The notes: generated by a model from the letters alone, not told the origin. A stretch of 64,000 nucleotides of DNA from Strongylocentrotus droebachiensis (GCA_035222895.1 JAVYIG010002118.1:206316-270315), one strand, 5' to 3'. Counted from the stretch's first letter, positions 22,620 to 35,657 are shown. Numbers and translations: made by a program.

Positions 22620-22771
22620 AGCTGGCGGTCGTCAGCTAGCTGGCGGTCGTCAGCTAGCTGGCGGTCGTCAGCTAGCTGGCGGTCGTCAGCTAGCTGGCGG
22701 TCGTCAGCTAGCTGGCGACCGCCAGGGTCGTCAGCTAGCTGGCGGTCGTCAGCTAGCTGGCGGTCGTCAGC
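22620..22771 (+). repeat. 18-bp minisatellite with foldback insertion (unit 7)
   Basis: Five regular copies, then a 27-bp copy (22710-22736), then two more. The long copy carries a 9-bp insertion, accgccagg, at 22718-22726. Its first 8 bases are the exact reverse complement of the monomer's own ctggcggt, so ctggc/gccag now flank a short loop. This is the signature expected of a template switch at the hairpin. Confidence 0.9.
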
Positions 22772-24042
22772 GTGGCCTGCGGCCGGTAGCGGTAGCCACA
22801 GAGCCATGTCCATTTTTAAAACTAGATTCAAAAGCCTCTTATTGCCAGGTTAACAACGTTTTTTTTCCATTTTCAATCATAATATCCTCGTTTAAATCAC
22901 TCTCTACTGTCCCGTACTATCCCTTTCCTGCCTGTAAACAACTCATTTGCAGCATGCATGCAATGAACGGTGTTTTACTCCTCCAATAAATTTAATAAAA
23001 GCGCCCTAATCTTGCACGAGGTGAGACAAAGGGCCTTTTACATTTGAAAGCATTTAACCCACCTCGCCTGTGTACCCGAGCAGAATTAAATAGTGCTCAA
23101 CAATAAAAACCCACAGTCTTGGGTCAAGAGGTCTATATTGGTTTGTTTATTTATTTATTTGTTTTAATTGACAGTGTACTATTACATATCAGGTATATTA
23201 GATACTCTGTTTTAAATACAATCAATTAGACTGTCGAGCAATTAATGAATTATATCTTCTGCTTCTTGTCCTAAAATCATATCTAATTACTGGTTTTTAA
23301 AACGGTATCATTTGAATTTCCATTTCCCAGCATTATTTTTGAACTGTCCCGAAATTGTTTTCCTTTCTTGAAATCAGACTACAGCCCCAGCCTATTCTTT
23401 ACTTATGCATGGGATATTGAAAGGCCTTGTCCTCCCAGACAAGGATAAAAAGCTTATTCAGTAGGCTACCTTTAGGGACAATACTTTAAAATAATGCTGT
23501 CATTGTTGCAATGTTAGGAATGCTATTATTACCTCTTTGGGAATCCACGTATTTGCCAAAAGTATTTGCTCAATGAAGGGAGGGTCGGATTTTTTTCTTC
23601 AATTCATTAATTGATGCCATGTCTGAAAGAGCTGAGTAGTTTGTTACGTAACTATTCAAAAATTGCAGGTGCAAGCTATTGAAAAGCCAAGCTTCCTTTA
23701 TTCATTGGTGCCCTTTTGTAGAATTCGTAGCGTATACTAAATTGAATAGACCCGTGTTCTATTCATTATGCTATGTCAGGGCAGTGACCTATTGTCATAT
23801 CACTTTAAGTTAAAGTCAGTAGTTCGCAGAATAAATGAAAATAACATAAAACCTCCCTAATATATCAGTAATATCAGTAACTGAAAGAAAAAAAATAGGG
23901 GCAATCTTGACAACATCGGACTACAAAAATAATAATAAATATGCCTCCCGAAAGCGTGAAATCAGTAAATCGGCATATTGTGTAAAGTCATTAACATGCA
24001 GAAAGTGTTAAGAACAACAAACGAACCAGAGAGTAGCAGTGA

Positions 24043-24114
24043 GGCAAAGTGGTCTTGTGGATAAGGCTGATCGCTTCACAATGCAATGTATCCAGTTCGA
24101 CTCCTAGTTTCTCC
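24043..24114 (+). pseudogene. tRNA-like element V, unit 8
   Basis: Box A 24050-24060, box B 24095-24103. Confidence 0.65.
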
Positions 24115-25453
24115 TTTATTTTTTTTAAAATTATTTTTCTTCACCCCATGATATTGACTTTCCATCTCTTTTTTAAAGGGGACACCCCCCCCCCCACCTC
24201 CTAAACAAAGGAGTAAATGACATGTGATACTATTTTCTTTTTTTTAAAAGCGACTTTTTGAATTACTTAGTCGTTAGAATACATCTTTTGCTACATCTAC
24301 AACAATGCAATGTATCCGGTTCGACTCCCAGTTTCTCCTTTATTTTTTTTTAAATTATTTTTCTTCACCCCATGATATTGACTTTCCATCTCTTTTTTAA
24401 AGGGGACACCCCCCCCCCCACCTCCTAAACAAAGGAGTAAATGACATGTGATACTATTTTCTTTTTTTTAAAAGCGACTTTTTGAATTACTTAGTCGTTA
24501 GAATACATCTTTTGCTACATCTACAACAATAAGTAGCAATATGAAAAAATGACATGTGATACTATTTTCTTTTTTTTTAAAGCGACTTTTTGAATTACTT
24601 AGTCGTTAGAATACATCTTTCGCTACATCTACAACAATAAGTGGCAATATGAAAAAATGACATGTGATACTATTTCCTTTTTTTTTAAAGCGACTTTTTG
24701 AATTACTTAGTCGTTAGAATACATCTTTTGCTACATCTACAACAATGCAATGTATCAGGTTCGACTCCCAGTTTCTCCTTTATTTTTTTTAAAATTATTT
24801 TTCTTCACCCCATGATATTGACTTTCCATCTCTTTTTTAAAGGGGACACCCCCCCCCCCACCTCCTAAACAAAGGAGTAAATGACATGTGATACTATTTT
24901 CTTTTTTTTAAAAGCGACTTTTTGAATTACTTAGTCGTTAGAATACATCTTTTGCTACATCTACAACAATGCAATGTATCAGGTTCGACTCCCAGTTTCT
25001 CCTTTATTTTTTTTAAAATTATTTTTCTTCACCCCATGATATTGACTTTCCATCTCTTTTTTAAAGGGGACACCCCCCCCCCCCACCTCCTAAACAAAGG
25101 AGTAAATGACATGTGATACTATTTTCTTTTTTTTTAAAAGCGACTTTTTGAATTACTTAGTCGTTAGAATACATCTTTTGCTACATCTACAACAATAAGT
25201 GGTAATATGAAAAAATGACATGTGATACTATTTCCTTTTTTTTTAAAGCGACTTTTTGAATTACTTAGTCGTTAGAATACATCTTTCGCTACATCTACAA
25301 CAATAAGTGGCAATATGAAAAAATGACATGTGATACTATTTTCTTTTTTTTTAAAAGCGACTTTTTGAATTACTTAGTCGTTAGAATACATCTTTCGCTA
25401 CATCTACAACAATAAGTATCAATATGAAAAAATACATAGAGATTGGCAGTGTG

Positions 25454-25849
25454 ACACATTTAGTCTAGTGGATAGGCAATTGCCTGGTAACTGTAAGGTA
25501 TCGGGTTCGACACCCAGCTAGTGTTTTTTTTTTAATCTTTGAAAAAGAAAAACGTCTTTTGCTACATCTACACGATAAGTATCAATATGAAAAAATACAT
25601 AGAGATTGGCAGTGTGACACATTTAGTCTAGTGGATAGGCAATTGCCTGGTAACTGTAAGGTATCGGGTTCGACACCCAGCTAGTGTTTTTTTTTAAATC
25701 TTTGAAAAAGAAAAAAGTCTTTTGCTACATCTACACGATAAGTATCAATATAAAAAAATACATAGAGTTTGGCAGTGTGACACAATAGTCTATTGGATAG
25801 GCAATTGCCTGGTAACTGGAAGGTATCGGGTTCGACACACAGCAAGTGC
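25454..25849 (+). pseudogene. tRNA-like trio T1-T3, unit 8
   Basis: T1 25454-25524, T2 25617-25687, T3 25780-25849. Confidence 0.7.
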
Positions 25850-25986
25850 TTTTAAAAAAAAATCTTTATAATAGAAAAACTTATGTTAAACCCCTTTTTA
25901 TCTCACTCAAAGTCCATATTTATTGCTATTTTTTTAATTGATTGATACAATTTTTTTAATTTTTTTATAATTTTTTTTTGGTGGGT

Positions 25987-26287
25987 AGCTGGCGGTCGTC
26001 AGCTAGCTGGCGGTCGTCAGCTAGCTGTTGTTAACCTGGCAATAAGAGGCTTTTGAATCTAGTTTTAAAAATGGACATGGCTCTGTGGCTACCGCTACCG
26101 GCCGCAGGCCACGCTGACGACCGCCAGCTAGCTGACGACCGCCAGCTAGCTGACGACCGCCAGCTAGCTGACGACCGCCAGCTAGCTGACGACCGCCAGC
26201 TAGCTGACGACCGCCAGCTAGCTGACGACCGCCAGCTAGCTGACGACCAGCTAGCTGGCGGTCGTCAGCTAGCTGGCGGTCGTCAGC
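25987..26287 (+). repeat. Rearranged minisatellite of unit 8
   Basis: Two direct copies (25987-26022) and a stub are followed by an inverted stretch: 86 bp of reversed flank (26027-26112), seven inverted 18-bp copies (26113-26238) and a partial one (26239-26248). Orientation then returns to direct for two copies (26253-26287) that join the normal flank. Confidence 0.93.
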
Positions 26288-26373
26288 GTGGCCTGCGGCC
26301 GGTAGCGGTAGCCACAGAGCCATGTCCATTTTTAAAACTAGATTCAAAAGCCTCTTATTGCCAGGTTAACAAC
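26027..26373. repeat. Long inverted repeat (palindrome) in unit 8
   Basis: The left-arm flank 26027-26112 is the exact reverse complement of 26288-26373 (86 bp, from GTGGCC to TTAACAAC). The arms extend into minisatellite copies of opposite orientation: about 7.5 inverted on the left, two direct on the right. At the turn, GACGACC meets AGCTAGCTGG with GCC missing. At the left junction only about one base is shared with the displaced sequence. A foldback replication event, or a chimeric or foldback read in the assembly, would both give this pattern. Confidence 0.92.
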
Positions 26374-27559
26374 GTTTTTTTTTCCATTTTCAATCATAAT
26401 ATCCTCGTTTAAATCACTCTCTACTGTCCCGTACTATCCCTTTCCTGCCTGTAAACAACTCATTTGCAGCATGCATGCAATGAACGGTGTTTTACTCCTC
26501 CAATAAATTTAATAAAAGCGCCCTAATCTTGCACGAGGTGAGACAAAGGGCCTTTTACATTTGAAAGCATTTAACCCACCTCGCCTGTGTACCCGAGCAG
26601 AATTAAATAGTGCTCAACAATAAAAACCCACAGTCTTGGGTCAAGAGGTCTATATTGGTTTGTTTATTTATTTATTTGTTTTAATTGACAGTGTACTATT
26701 ACATATCAGGTATATTAGATACTCTGTTTTAAATACAATCAATTAGACTGTCGAGCAATTAATGAATTATATCTTCTGCTTCTTGTCCTAAAATCATATC
26801 TAATTACTGGTTTTTAAAACGGTATCATTTGAATTTCCATTTCCCAGCATTATTTTTGAACTGTCCCGAAATTGTTTTCCTTTCTTGAAATCAGACTACA
26901 GCCCCAGCCTATTCTTTACTTATGCATGGGATATTGAAAGGCCTTGTCCTCCCAGACAAGGATAAAAAGCTTATTCAGTAGGCTACCTTTAGGGACAATA
27001 CTTTAAAATAATGCTGTCATTGTTGCAATGTTAGGAATGCTATTATTACCTCTTTGGGAATCCACGTATTTGCCAAAAGTATTTGCTCAATGAAGGGAGG
27101 GTCGGATTTTTTTCTTCAATTCATTAATTGATGCCATGTCTGAAAGAGCTGAGTAGTTTGTTACGTAACTATTCAAAAATTGCAGGTGCAAGCTATTGAA
27201 AAGCCAAGCTTCCTTTATTCATTGGTGCCCTTTTGTAGAATTCGTAGCGTATACTAAATTGAATAGACCCGTGTTCTATTCATTATGCTATGTCAGGGCA
27301 GTGACCTATTGTCATATCACTTTAAGTTAAAGTCAGTAGTTCGCAGAATAAATGAAAATAACATAAAACCTCCCTAATATATCAGTAATATCAGTAACTG
27401 AAAGAAAAAAAATAGGGGCAATCTTGACAACATCGGACTACAAAAATAATAATAAATATGCCTCCCGAAAGCGTGAAATCAGTAAATCGGCATATTGTGT
27501 AAAGTCATTAACATGCAGAAAGTGTTAAGAACAACAAACGAACCAGAGAGTAGCAGTGA

Positions 27560-27631
27560 GGCAAAGTGGTCTTGTGGATAAGGCTGATCGCTTCACAATG
27601 CAATGTATCCAGTTCGACTCCTAGTTTCTCC
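27560..27631 (+). pseudogene. tRNA-like element V, unit 9
   Basis: Box A 27567-27577, box B 27612-27620. Confidence 0.65.
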
Positions 27632-28744
27632 TTTATTTTTTTTAAAATTATTTTTCTTCACCCCATGATATTGACTTTCCATCTCTTTTTTAAAGGGGAC
27701 ACCCCCCCCCCCACCTCCTAAACAAAGGAGTAAATGACATGTGATACTATTTTCTTTTTTTTAAAAGCGACTTTTTGAATTACTTAGTCGTTAGAATACA
27801 TCTTTTGCTACATCTACAACAATGCAATGTATCCGGTTCGACTCCCAGTTTCTCCTTTATTTTTTTTTAAATTATTTTTCTTCACCCCATGATATTGACT
27901 TTCCATCTCTTTTTTAAAGGGGACACCCCCCCCCCACCTCCTAAACAAAGGAGTAAATGACATGTGATACTATTTTCTTTTTTTTAAAAGCGACTTTTTG
28001 AATTACTTAGTCGTTAGAATACATCTTTTGCTACATCTACAACAATAAGTAGCAATATGAAAAAATGACATGTGATACTATTTTCTTTTTTTTTAAAGCG
28101 ACTTTTTGAATTACTTAGTCGTTAGAATACATCTTTCGCTACATCTACAACAATAAGTGGCAATATGAAAAAATGACATGTGATACTATTTCCTTTTTTT
28201 TTAAAGCGACTTTTTGAATTACTTAGTCGTTAGAATACATCTTTTGCTACATCTACAACAATGCAATGTATCAGGTTCGACTCCCAGTTTCTCCTTTATT
28301 TTTTTTAAAATTATTTTTCTTCACCCCATGATATTGACTTTCCATCTCTTTTTTAAAGGGGACACCCCCCCCCCCACCTCCTAAACAAAGGAGTAAATGA
28401 CATGTGATACTATTTTCTTTTTTTTTAAAAGCGACTTTTTGAATTACTTAGTCGTTAGAATACATCTTTTGCTACATCTACAACAATAAGTGGTAATATG
28501 AAAAAATGACATGTGATACTATTTCCTTTTTTTTTAAAGCGACTTTTTGAATTACTTAGTCGTTAGAATACATCTTTCGCTACATCTACAACAATAAGTG
28601 GCAATATGAAAAAATGACATGTGATACTATTTTCTTTTTTTTTAAAAGCGACTTTTTGAATTACTTAGTCGTTAGAATACATCTTTCGCTACATCTACAA
28701 CAATAAGTATCAATATGAAAAAATACATAGAGATTGGCAGTGTG

Positions 28745-29140
28745 ACACATTTAGTCTAGTGGATAGGCAATTGCCTGGTAACTGTAAGGTATCGGGTTCG
28801 ACACCCAGCTAGTGTTTTTTTTTTAATCTTTGAAAAAGAAAAACGTCTTTTGCTACATCTACACGATAAGTATCAATATGAAAAAATACATAGAGATTGG
28901 CAGTGTGACACATTTAGTCTAGTGGATAGGCAATTGCCTGGTAACTGTAAGGTATCGGGTTCGACACCCAGCTAGTGTTTTTTTTTAAATCTTTGAAAAA
29001 GAAAAAAGTCTTTTGCTACATCTACACGATAAGTATCAATATAAAAAAATACATAGAGTTTGGCAGTGTGACACAATAGTCTATTGGATAGGCAATTGCC
29101 TGGTAACTGGAAGGTATCGGGTTCGACACACAGCAAGTGC
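28745..29140 (+). pseudogene. tRNA-like trio T1-T3, unit 9
   Basis: T1 28745-28815, T2 28908-28978, T3 29071-29140. Confidence 0.7.
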
Positions 29141-29277
29141 TTTTAAAAAAAAATCTTTATAATAGAAAAACTTATGTTAAACCCCTTTTTATCTCACTCA
29201 AAGTCCATATTTATTGCTATTTTTTTAATTGATTGATACAATTTTTTTAATTTTTTTATAATTTTTTTTTGGTGGGT

Positions 29278-29330
29278 AGCTGGCGGTCGTCAGCTAGCTG
29301 GCGGTCGTCAGCTAGCTGGCGGTCGTCAGC
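29278..29330 (+). repeat. 18-bp minisatellite, 3 copies (unit 9)
   Basis: Short three-copy form directly after the rearranged array of unit 8. Confidence 0.93.
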
Positions 29331-30601
29331 GTGGCCTGCGGCCGGTAGCGGTAGCCACAGAGCCATGTCCATTTTTAAAACTAGATTCAAAAGCCTCTTA
29401 TTGCCAGGTTAACAACGTTTTTTTTCCATTTTCAATCATAATATCCTCGTTTAAATCACTCTCTACTGTCCCGTACTATCCCTTTCCTGCCTGTAAACAA
29501 CTCATTTGCAGCATGCATGCAATGAACGGTGTTTTACTCCTCCAATAAATTTAATAAAAGCGCCCTAATCTTGCACGAGGTGAGACAAAGGGCCTTTTAC
29601 ATTTGAAAGCATTTAACCCACCTCGCCTGTGTACCCGAGCAGAATTAAATAGTGCTCAACAATAAAAACCCACAGTCTTGGGTCAAGAGGTCTATATTGG
29701 TTTGTTTATTTATTTATTTGTTTTAATTGACAGTGTACTATTACATATCAGGTATATTAGATACTCTGTTTTAAATACAATCAATTAGACTGTCGAGCAA
29801 TTAATGAATTATATCTTCTGCTTCTTGTCCTAAAATCATATCTAATTACTGGTTTTTAAAACGGTATCATTTGAATTTCCATTTCCCAGCATTATTTTTG
29901 AACTGTCCCGAAATTGTTTTCCTTTCTTGAAATCAGACTACAGCCCCAGCCTATTCTTTACTTATGCATGGGATATTGAAAGGCCTTGTCCTCCCAGACA
30001 AGGATAAAAAGCTTATTCAGTAGGCTACCTTTAGGGACAATACTTTAAAATAATGCTGTCATTGTTGCAATGTTAGGAATGCTATTATTACCTCTTTGGG
30101 AATCCACGTATTTGCCAAAAGTATTTGCTCAATGAAGGGAGGGTCGGATTTTTTTCTTCAATTCATTAATTGATGCCATGTCTGAAAGAGCTGAGTAGTT
30201 TGTTACGTAACTATTCAAAAATTGCAGGTGCAAGCTATTGAAAAGCCAAGCTTCCTTTATTCATTGGTGCCCTTTTGTAGAATTCGTAGCGTATACTAAA
30301 TTGAATAGACCCGTGTTCTATTCATTATGCTATGTCAGGGCAGTGACCTATTGTCATATCACTTTAAGTTAAAGTCAGTAGTTCGCAGAATAAATGAAAA
30401 TAACATAAAACCTCCCTAATATATCAGTAATATCAGTAACTGAAAGAAAAAAAATAGGGGCAATCTTGACAACATCGGACTACAAAAATAATAATAAATA
30501 TGCCTCCCGAAAGCGTGAAATCAGTAAATCGGCATATTGTGTAAAGTCATTAACATGCAGAAAGTGTTAAGAACAACAAACGAACCAGAGAGTAGCAGTG
30601 A

Positions 30602-30673
30602 GGCAAAGTGGTCTTGTGGATAAGGCTGATCGCTTCACAATGCAATGTATCCAGTTCGACTCCTAGTTTCTCC
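30602..30673 (+). pseudogene. tRNA-like element V, unit 10
   Basis: Box A 30609-30619, box B 30654-30662. Confidence 0.65.
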
Positions 30674-32009
30674 TTTATTTTTTTTAAAATTATTTTTCTT
30701 CACCCCATGATATTGACTTTCCATCTCTTTTTTAAAGGGGACACCCCCCCCCCCACCTCCTAAACAAAGGAGTAAATGACATGTGATACTATTTTCTTTT
30801 TTTTAAAAGCGACTTTTTGAATTACTTAGTCGTTAGAATACATCTTTTGCTACATCTACAACAATGCAATGTATCCGGTTCGACTCCCAGTTTCTCCTTT
30901 ATTTTTTTTTAAATTATTTTTCTTCACCCCATGATATTGACTTTCCATCTCTTTTTTAAAGGGGACACCCCCCCCCCACCTCCTAAACAAAGGAGTAAAT
31001 GACATGTGATACTATTTTCTTTTTTTTAAAAGCGACTTTTTGAATTACTTAGTCGTTAGAATACATCTTTTGCTACATCTACAACAATAAGTAGCAATAT
31101 GAAAAAATGACATGTGATACTATTTTCTTTTTTTTTAAAGCGACTTTTTGAATTACTTAGTCGTTAGAATACATCTTTCGCTACATCTACAACAATAAGT
31201 GGCAATATGAAAAAATGACATGTGATACTATTTCCTTTTTTTTTAAAGCGACTTTTTGAATTACTTAGTCGTTAGAATACATCTTTTGCTACATCTACAA
31301 CAATGCAATGTATCAGGTTCGACTCCCAGTTTCTCCTTTATTTTTTTTAAAATTATTTTTCTTCACCCCATGATATTGACTTTCCATCTCTTTTTTAAAG
31401 GGGACACCCCCCCCCCCACCTCCTAAACAAAGGAGTAAATGACATGTGATACTATTTTCTTTTTTTTAAAAGCGACTTTTTGAATTACTTAGTCGTTAGA
31501 ATACATCTTTTGCTACATCTACAACAATGCAATGTATCAGGTTCGACTCCCAGTTTCTCCTTTATTTTTTTTAAAATTATTTTTCTTCACCCCATGATAT
31601 TGACTTTCCATCTCTTTTTTAAAGGGGACACCCCCCCCCCACCTCCTAAACAAAGGAGTAAATGACATGTGATACTATTTTCTTTTTTTTTAAAAGCGAC
31701 TTTTTGAATTACTTAGTCGTTAGAATACATCTTTTGCTACATCTACAACAATAAGTGGTAATATGAAAAAATGACATGTGATACTATTTCCTTTTTTTTT
31801 AAAGCGACTTTTTGAATTACTTAGTCGTTAGAATACATCTTTCGCTACATCTACAACAATAAGTGGCAATATGAAAAAATGACATGTGATACTATTTTCT
31901 TTTTTTTTAAAAGCGACTTTTTGAATTACTTAGTCGTTAGAATACATCTTTCGCTACATCTACAACAATAAGTATCAATATGAAAAAATACATAGAGATT
32001 GGCAGTGTG

Positions 32010-32405
32010 ACACATTTAGTCTAGTGGATAGGCAATTGCCTGGTAACTGTAAGGTATCGGGTTCGACACCCAGCTAGTGTTTTTTTTTTAATCTTTGAAA
32101 AAGAAAAACGTCTTTTGCTACATCTACACGATAAGTATCAATATGAAAAAATACATAGAGATTGGCAGTGTGACACATTTAGTCTAGTGGATAGGCAATT
32201 GCCTGGTAACTGTAAGGTATCGGGTTCGACACCCAGCTAGTGTTTTTTTTTAAATCTTTGAAAAAGAAAAAAGTCTTTTGCTACATCTACACGATAAGTA
32301 TCAATATAAAAAAATACATAGAGTTTGGCAGTGTGACACAATAGTCTATTGGATAGGCAATTGCCTGGTAACTGGAAGGTATCGGGTTCGACACACAGCA
32401 AGTGC
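32010..32405 (+). pseudogene. tRNA-like trio T1-T3, unit 10
   Basis: T1 32010-32080, T2 32173-32243, T3 32336-32405. Confidence 0.7.
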
Positions 32406-32542
32406 TTTTAAAAAAAAATCTTTATAATAGAAAAACTTATGTTAAACCCCTTTTTATCTCACTCAAAGTCCATATTTATTGCTATTTTTTTAATTGATTG
32501 ATACAATTTTTTTAATTTTTTTATAATTTTTTTTTGGTGGGT

Positions 32543-32721
32543 AGCTGGCGGTCGTCAGCTAGCTGGCGGTCGTCAGCTAGCTGGCGGTCGTCAGCTAGCT
32601 GGCGGTCGTCAGCTAGCTGGCGGTCGTCAGCTAGCTGGCGGTCGTCAGCTAGCTGGCGGTCGTCAGCTAGCTGGCGGTCGTCAGCTAGCTGGCGGTCGTC
32701 AGCTAGCTGGCGGTCGTCAGC
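32543..32721 (+). repeat. 18-bp minisatellite, 10 copies (unit 10)
   Basis: Ten regular direct copies. Confidence 0.95.
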
Positions 32722-33992
32722 GTGGCCTGCGGCCGGTAGCGGTAGCCACAGAGCCATGTCCATTTTTAAAACTAGATTCAAAAGCCTCTTATTGCCAGGT
32801 TAACAACGTTTTTTTTCCATTTTCAATCATAATATCCTCGTTTAAATCACTCTCTACTGTCCCGTACTATCCCTTTCCTGCCTGTAAACAACTCATTTGC
32901 AGCATGCATGCAATGAACGGTGTTTTACTCCTCCAATAAATTTAATAAAAGCGCCCTAATCTTGCACGAGGTGAGACAAAGGGCCTTTTACATTTGAAAG
33001 CATTTAACCCACCTCGCCTGTGTACCCGAGCAGAATTAAATAGTGCTCAACAATAAAAACCCACAGTCTTGGGTCAAGAGGTCTATATTGGTTTGTTTAT
33101 TTATTTATTTGTTTTAATTGACAGTGTACTATTACATATCAGGTATATTAGATACTCTGTTTTAAATACAATCAATTAGACTGTCGAGCAATTAATGAAT
33201 TATATCTTCTGCTTCTTGTCCTAAAATCATATCTAATTACTGGTTTTTAAAACGGTATCATTTGAATTTCCATTTCCCAGCATTATTTTTGAACTGTCCC
33301 GAAATTGTTTTCCTTTCTTGAAATCAGACTACAGCCCCAGCCTATTCTTTACTTATGCATGGGATATTGAAAGGCCTTGTCCTCCCAGACAAGGATAAAA
33401 AGCTTATTCAGTAGGCTACCTTTAGGGACAATACTTTAAAATAATGCTGTCATTGTTGCAATGTTAGGAATGCTATTATTACCTCTTTGGGAATCCACGT
33501 ATTTGCCAAAAGTATTTGCTCAATGAAGGGAGGGTCGGATTTTTTTCTTCAATTCATTAATTGATGCCATGTCTGAAAGAGCTGAGTAGTTTGTTACGTA
33601 ACTATTCAAAAATTGCAGGTGCAAGCTATTGAAAAGCCAAGCTTCCTTTATTCATTGGTGCCCTTTTGTAGAATTCGTAGCGTATACTAAATTGAATAGA
33701 CCCGTGTTCTATTCATTATGCTATGTCAGGGCAGTGACCTATTGTCATATCACTTTAAGTTAAAGTCAGTAGTTCGCAGAATAAATGAAAATAACATAAA
33801 ACCTCCCTAATATATCAGTAATATCAGTAACTGAAAGAAAAAAAATAGGGGCAATCTTGACAACATCGGACTACAAAAATAATAATAAATATGCCTCCCG
33901 AAAGCGTGAAATCAGTAAATCGGCATATTGTGTAAAGTCATTAACATGCAGAAAGTGTTAAGAACAACAAACGAACCAGAGAGTAGCAGTGA

Positions 33993-34064
33993 GGCAAAGT
34001 GGTCTTGTGGATAAGGCTGATCGCTTCACAATGCAATGTATCCAGTTCGACTCCTAGTTTCTCC
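33993..34064 (+). pseudogene. tRNA-like element V, unit 11
   Basis: Box A 34000-34010, box B 34045-34053. Confidence 0.65.
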
Positions 34065-35071
34065 TTTATTTTTTTTAAAATTATTTTTCTTCACCCCATG
34101 ATATTGACTTTCCATCTCTTTTTTAAAGGGGACACCCCCCCCCCCACCTCCTAAACAAAGGAGTAAATGACATGTGATACTATTTTCTTTTTTTTAAAAG
34201 CGACTTTTTGAATTACTTAGTCGTTAGAATACATCTTTTGCTACATCTACAACAATGCAATGTATCCGGTTCGACTCCCAGTTTCTCCTTTATTTTTTTT
34301 TAAATTATTTTTCTTCACCCCATGATATTGACTTTCCATCTCTTTTTTAAAGGGGACACCCCCCCCCCCCACCTCCTAAACAAAGGAGTAAATGACATGT
34401 GATACTATTTTCTTTTTTTTAAAAGCGACTTTTTGAATTACTTAGTCGTTAGAATACATCTTTCGCTACATCTACAACAATAAGTGGCAATATGAAAAAA
34501 TGACATGTGATACTATTTCCTTTTTTTTTAAAGCGACTTTTTGAATTACTTAGTCGTTAGAATACATCTTTTGCTACATCTACAACAATGCAATGTATCA
34601 GGTTCGACTCCCAGTTTCTCCTTTATTTTTTTTAAAATTATTTTTCTTCACCCCATGATATTGACTTTCCATCTCTTTTTTAAAGGGGACACCCCCCCCC
34701 CCACCTCCTAAACAAAGGAGTAAATGACATGTGATACTATTTTCTTTTTTTTTAAAAGCGACTTTTTGAATTACTTAGTCGTTAGAATACATCTTTTGCT
34801 ACATCTACAACAATAAGTGGTAATATGAAAAAATGACATGTGATACTATTTCCTTTTTTTTTAAAGCGACTTTTTGAATTACTTAGTCGTTAGAATACAT
34901 CTTTCGCTACATCTACAACAATAAGTGGCAATATGAAAAAATGACATGTGATACTATTTTCTTTTTTTTTAAAAGCGACTTTTTGAATTACTTAGTCGTT
35001 AGAATACATCTTTCGCTACATCTACAACAATAAGTATCAATATGAAAAAATACATAGAGATTGGCAGTGTG

Positions 35072-35467
35072 ACACATTTAGTCTAGTGGATAGGCAATTG
35101 CCTGGTAACTGTAAGGTATCGGGTTCGACACCCAGCTAGTGTTTTTTTTTTAATCTTTGAAAAAGAAAAACGTCTTTTGCTACATCTACACGATAAGTAT
35201 CAATATGAAAAAATACATAGAGATTGGCAGTGTGACACATTTAGTCTAGTGGATAGGCAATTGCCTGGTAACTGTAAGGTATCGGGTTCGACACCCAGCT
35301 AGTGTTTTTTTTTAAATCTTTGAAAAAGAAAAAAGTCTTTTGCTACATCTACACGATAAGTATCAATATAAAAAAATACATAGAGTTTGGCAGTGTGACA
35401 CAATAGTCTATTGGATAGGCAATTGCCTGGTAACTGGAAGGTATCGGGTTCGACACACAGCAAGTGC
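35072..35467 (+). pseudogene. tRNA-like trio T1-T3, unit 11
   Basis: T1 35072-35142, T2 35235-35305, T3 35398-35467. Confidence 0.7.
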
Positions 35468-35604
35468 TTTTAAAAAAAAATCTTTATAATAGAAAAACTT
35501 ATGTTAAACCCCTTTTTATCTCACTCAAAGTCCATATTTATTGCTATTTTTTTAATTGATTGATACAATTTTTTTAATTTTTTTATAATTTTTTTTTGGT
35601 GGGT

Positions 35605-35657
35605 AGCTGGCGGTCGTCAGCTAGCTGGCGGTCGTCAGCTAGCTGGCGGTCGTCAGC
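35605..35657 (+). repeat. 18-bp minisatellite, 3 copies (unit 11)
   Basis: Third of the three-copy arrays; no further short array occurs to the right. Confidence 0.93.

Larger units (their letters stand above)
19582..22945 (+). repeat. Repeat unit 7 (3364 bp, two AGG-type L blocks)
   Basis: L1 near 20939, L2 near 21380, L3 near 21604. L1 has the CCGG signature but a TTTTAAAATTATT run typical of L0/L2/L3, rather than the TTTTAAATTATT of other L1 copies. That suggests a small conversion between L blocks. Confidence 0.92.
22946..26462 (+). repeat. Repeat unit 8 (3517 bp, with inverted duplication)
   Basis: Block order as unit 1 (L1 near 24305, L2 near 24746, L3 near 24969). The extra length comes from the inverted duplication in its minisatellite, annotated separately. 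Confidence 0.92.
26463..29504 (+). repeat. Repeat unit 9 (3042 bp, L0-L1-S1-S2-L2-S3-S4)
   Basis: L1 near 27829, L2 near 28259, no L3. Its layout is that of units 3 and 12-20, but it sits among units with two AGG-type L blocks. Confidence 0.93.
29505..32895 (+). repeat. Repeat unit 10 (3391 bp, two AGG-type L blocks)
   Basis: L1 near 30863, L2 near 31302, L3 near 31526. It is the last unit of this layout; none of units 11-20 has L3. Confidence 0.93.

Noticed and set aside
26027-26373. Terminal inverted repeats of an inserted mobile element
   Set aside because: Both arms consist wholly of the unit's own flank and minisatellite, with no foreign sequence between them, so it is an inverted duplication.
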